A stretch of 36,337 bases of DNA, taken from assembly GCA_947447625.1 (NCBI GenBank), contig CANFKS010000039.1, forward strand, positions 1 to 36,337, in the 5' to 3' direction. A model generated the notes under the pieces. It made no database searches and was not told the origin of the DNA. It saw only the letters and a program-made list of their open reading frames with translations. Position numbers and translations under genes: made by a program. This document shows positions 35,391-36,337 of this stretch, one piece after another. Every line of letters begins with the position of its first letter. The stretch's first letter is position 1. Source of the stretch: Rhodospirillales bacterium (GTDB taxonomy: Bacteria; Pseudomonadota; Alphaproteobacteria; Acetobacterales; Acetobacteraceae).

Positions 35391-36086
35391 ATGCCCGAAT
35401 CCGCCCTCGTCCTGTTCAGCGGCGGCCAGGACAGCGCAACCTGCCTCGCCTGGGCGCTCGAGCGGTTCGACCAGGTCGAGACCATCGGCTTCGACTACGG
35501 CCAGCGCCATCGCGTGGAACTCGACTGCCGCGCGGCCTTCCGCAGCCGCCTCGGCGCAGCCTTCCCGCAGTGGAACGCCAAACTCGGCCCGGACCACACG
35601 CTCGCCCTCGATGCGCTCGGCGCCCTGTCCGACACCGCGATGACGCGGGAGACCGAAATCGCCTTCGCCGCCAACGGCCTGCCCAACACCTTCGTGCCCG
35701 GCCGCAACCTGTTGTTCTTCACCTTCGCCGCCGCCTTGGCCTATCGCCGCGGCCTGCGCCACATCGTGGGCGGCATGTGCGAAACCGATTATTCCGGCTA
35801 CCCGGATTGCCGGGACGACAGCATCAAGGCCCTGCAAGTCGCCATCACCCTCGGCATGGACCGCCGCTTCGTGCTGCACACGCCGCTGATGTGGCGCGAC
35901 AAGGCCGCCACCTGGGCGCTGAGCGCGCGCCTCGGCGGCCAGGCGCTGATCGACCTCACGCTCGAACACACCCACACCTGCTATCGCGGCGATCGCACCC
36001 GCCGCCATCCCTGGGGCTACGGCTGCGCCACCTGCCCGGCCTGCGACCTGCGCCGCCGCGGCTTCGACAGCTTCATGGCGCGCTGA
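35391..36086 (+). CDS. queC: 7-cyano-7-deazaguanine synthase
   Basis: The product is 231 aa and makes preQ0, the queuosine precursor, from 7-carboxy-7-deazaguanine, ammonia and ATP. The PP-loop [16 protein letters not shown] is at the N-terminus; [28 protein letters not shown] and [11 protein letters not shown] follow. The zinc-binding cysteines CYRG...CATCPAC lie near the end. It starts three bases after the rluA-type stop. Its 3' end overlaps the convergent dehydrogenase-like gene by 14 nt. Neighbouring two RNA-modification genes fits its role in tRNA. Confidence 0.97.
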   Translation: MPESALVLFSGGQDSATCLAWALERFDQVETIGFDYGQRHRVELDCRAAFRSRLGAAFPQWNAKLGPDHTLALDALGALSDTAMTRETEIAFAANGLPNTFVPGRNLLFFTFAAALAYRRGLRHIVGGMCETDYSGYPDCRDDSIKALQVAITLGMDRRFVLHTPLMWRDKAATWALSARLGGQALIDLTLEHTHTCYRGDRTRRHPWGYGCATCPACDLRRRGFDSFMAR

Positions 36087-36337
36087 GGATCGCCTCCGCC
36101 GTCAGGCGGCGCAGCGCATCCACCGCCGCATCCGTCGGGGCGCAGCGCGTCACCAGCACGCCCGGCGGCGCCGCCACGCCAGCGGGCAGATCGAGCGCCG
36201 CCCCGCCGAGATGCCCCGCCTCGAGCATCCCCGCCAGCGCCGCCCGGTCGAGCATGGCCCCGCCGGTGATATCCACCACCAGCGCGCCCTGCGGCAACAC
36301 CGCCAGGTCCGCAAGCCCGAGACGTCCCCCCGCTTCA
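36073..36337 (-). CDS. D-2-hydroxyacid dehydrogenase-like protein, C-terminal part (runs off window)
   Basis: Only the last ~88 residues are here; the gene continues past 36337. [16 protein letters not shown], then [21 protein letters not shown] matches the NAD-domain end of D-2-hydroxyacid dehydrogenases, including the gene at 33007. The catalytic arginine position reads TGG instead of GRG, the glutamate loop is AGVAAPP, and the histidine position reads TRCAP. All three expected catalytic residues appear replaced, so it may be a non-enzymatic paralogue or a decaying gene. The remainder must be seen to decide. Confidence 0.7.
   Translation of the reverse strand, partial: EAGGRLGLADLAVLPQGALVVDITGGAMLDRAALAGMLEAGHLGGAALDLPAGVAAPPGVLVTRCAPTDAAVDALRRLTAEAILSAP

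Overview
The window is high-GC, densely coded DNA with many ATGA stop/start overlaps. It looks like the chromosome of an alphaproteobacterium, most likely Acetobacteraceae (Acidiphilium/Acidocella-like). This rests on the miaA-ilvB-ilvH-ilvC cluster divergent from serB, the style of the glycine-rich beta proteins, and the intergenic poly-T/poly-A hairpins. It is an inference from gene content; there is no rRNA or other marker here. No rRNA, tRNA, CRISPR array, transposase or integrase was found.

Layout. 1-2.2 kb: a tandem-repeat block and a glycine-rich beta-repeat protein on the minus strand. 2.2-5.1 kb: a small phage- or plasmid-like module with an XRE repressor divergent from a three-gene overlapping operon (small HTH protein, RepA-type P-loop ATPase, DUF6362-type protein). 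5.1-9.8 kb: a minus-strand operon of penicillin-acylase-family hydrolase, aldose-1-epimerase-like protein and a PcaB/fumarase-superfamily lyase. 9.9-10.7 kb: a divergent short-chain dehydrogenase. 10.7-13.5 kb: a small AT-richer accessory patch with two paralogous coiled-coil membrane proteins, one coupled to a zinc-ribbon protein, plus an unknown gene and two inverted copies of a 120-bp multi-hairpin repeat. 13.5-18.9 kb: ilvC, ilvH, ilvB and miaA (minus), with serB divergent. 19.1-25.8 kb: a complete peptide-type ABC importer operon (binding protein, two permeases, two ATPases), followed by an MBL-fold hydrolase and a DUF1643 protein. 26.3-27.1 kb: a PEP-CTERM protein. 27.3-29.1 kb: msrB, a divergent polysaccharide deacetylase and a small cytochrome c. 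29.2-34.7 kb: a second peptide-type ABC importer with no binding protein, a D-2-hydroxyacid dehydrogenase and a TrmH-type methyltransferase. 34.7-36.3 kb: an RluA-type pseudouridine synthase, queC, and the 3' end of a degenerate hydroxyacid-dehydrogenase-like gene running off the window.

How the genes work together: miaA/ilvBHC/serB are housekeeping (tRNA modification, branched-chain amino acids, serine). The two ABC systems, the acylase, lyase, epimerase and dehydrogenases suggest scavenging of peptides and related amides or acids.

The most unusual content is in the repeats. First, many short tandem arrays occur, most with a 15-bp period, inside genes in frame and also between genes. Second, eight copies of an AT-rich hairpin occur, five of them oriented as 3' elements of genes. 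Third, a composite hairpin repeat appears twice in inverted orientation around a two-gene zinc-ribbon/membrane cassette. The cassette and the 15-bp arrays are the best candidates for something undescribed.
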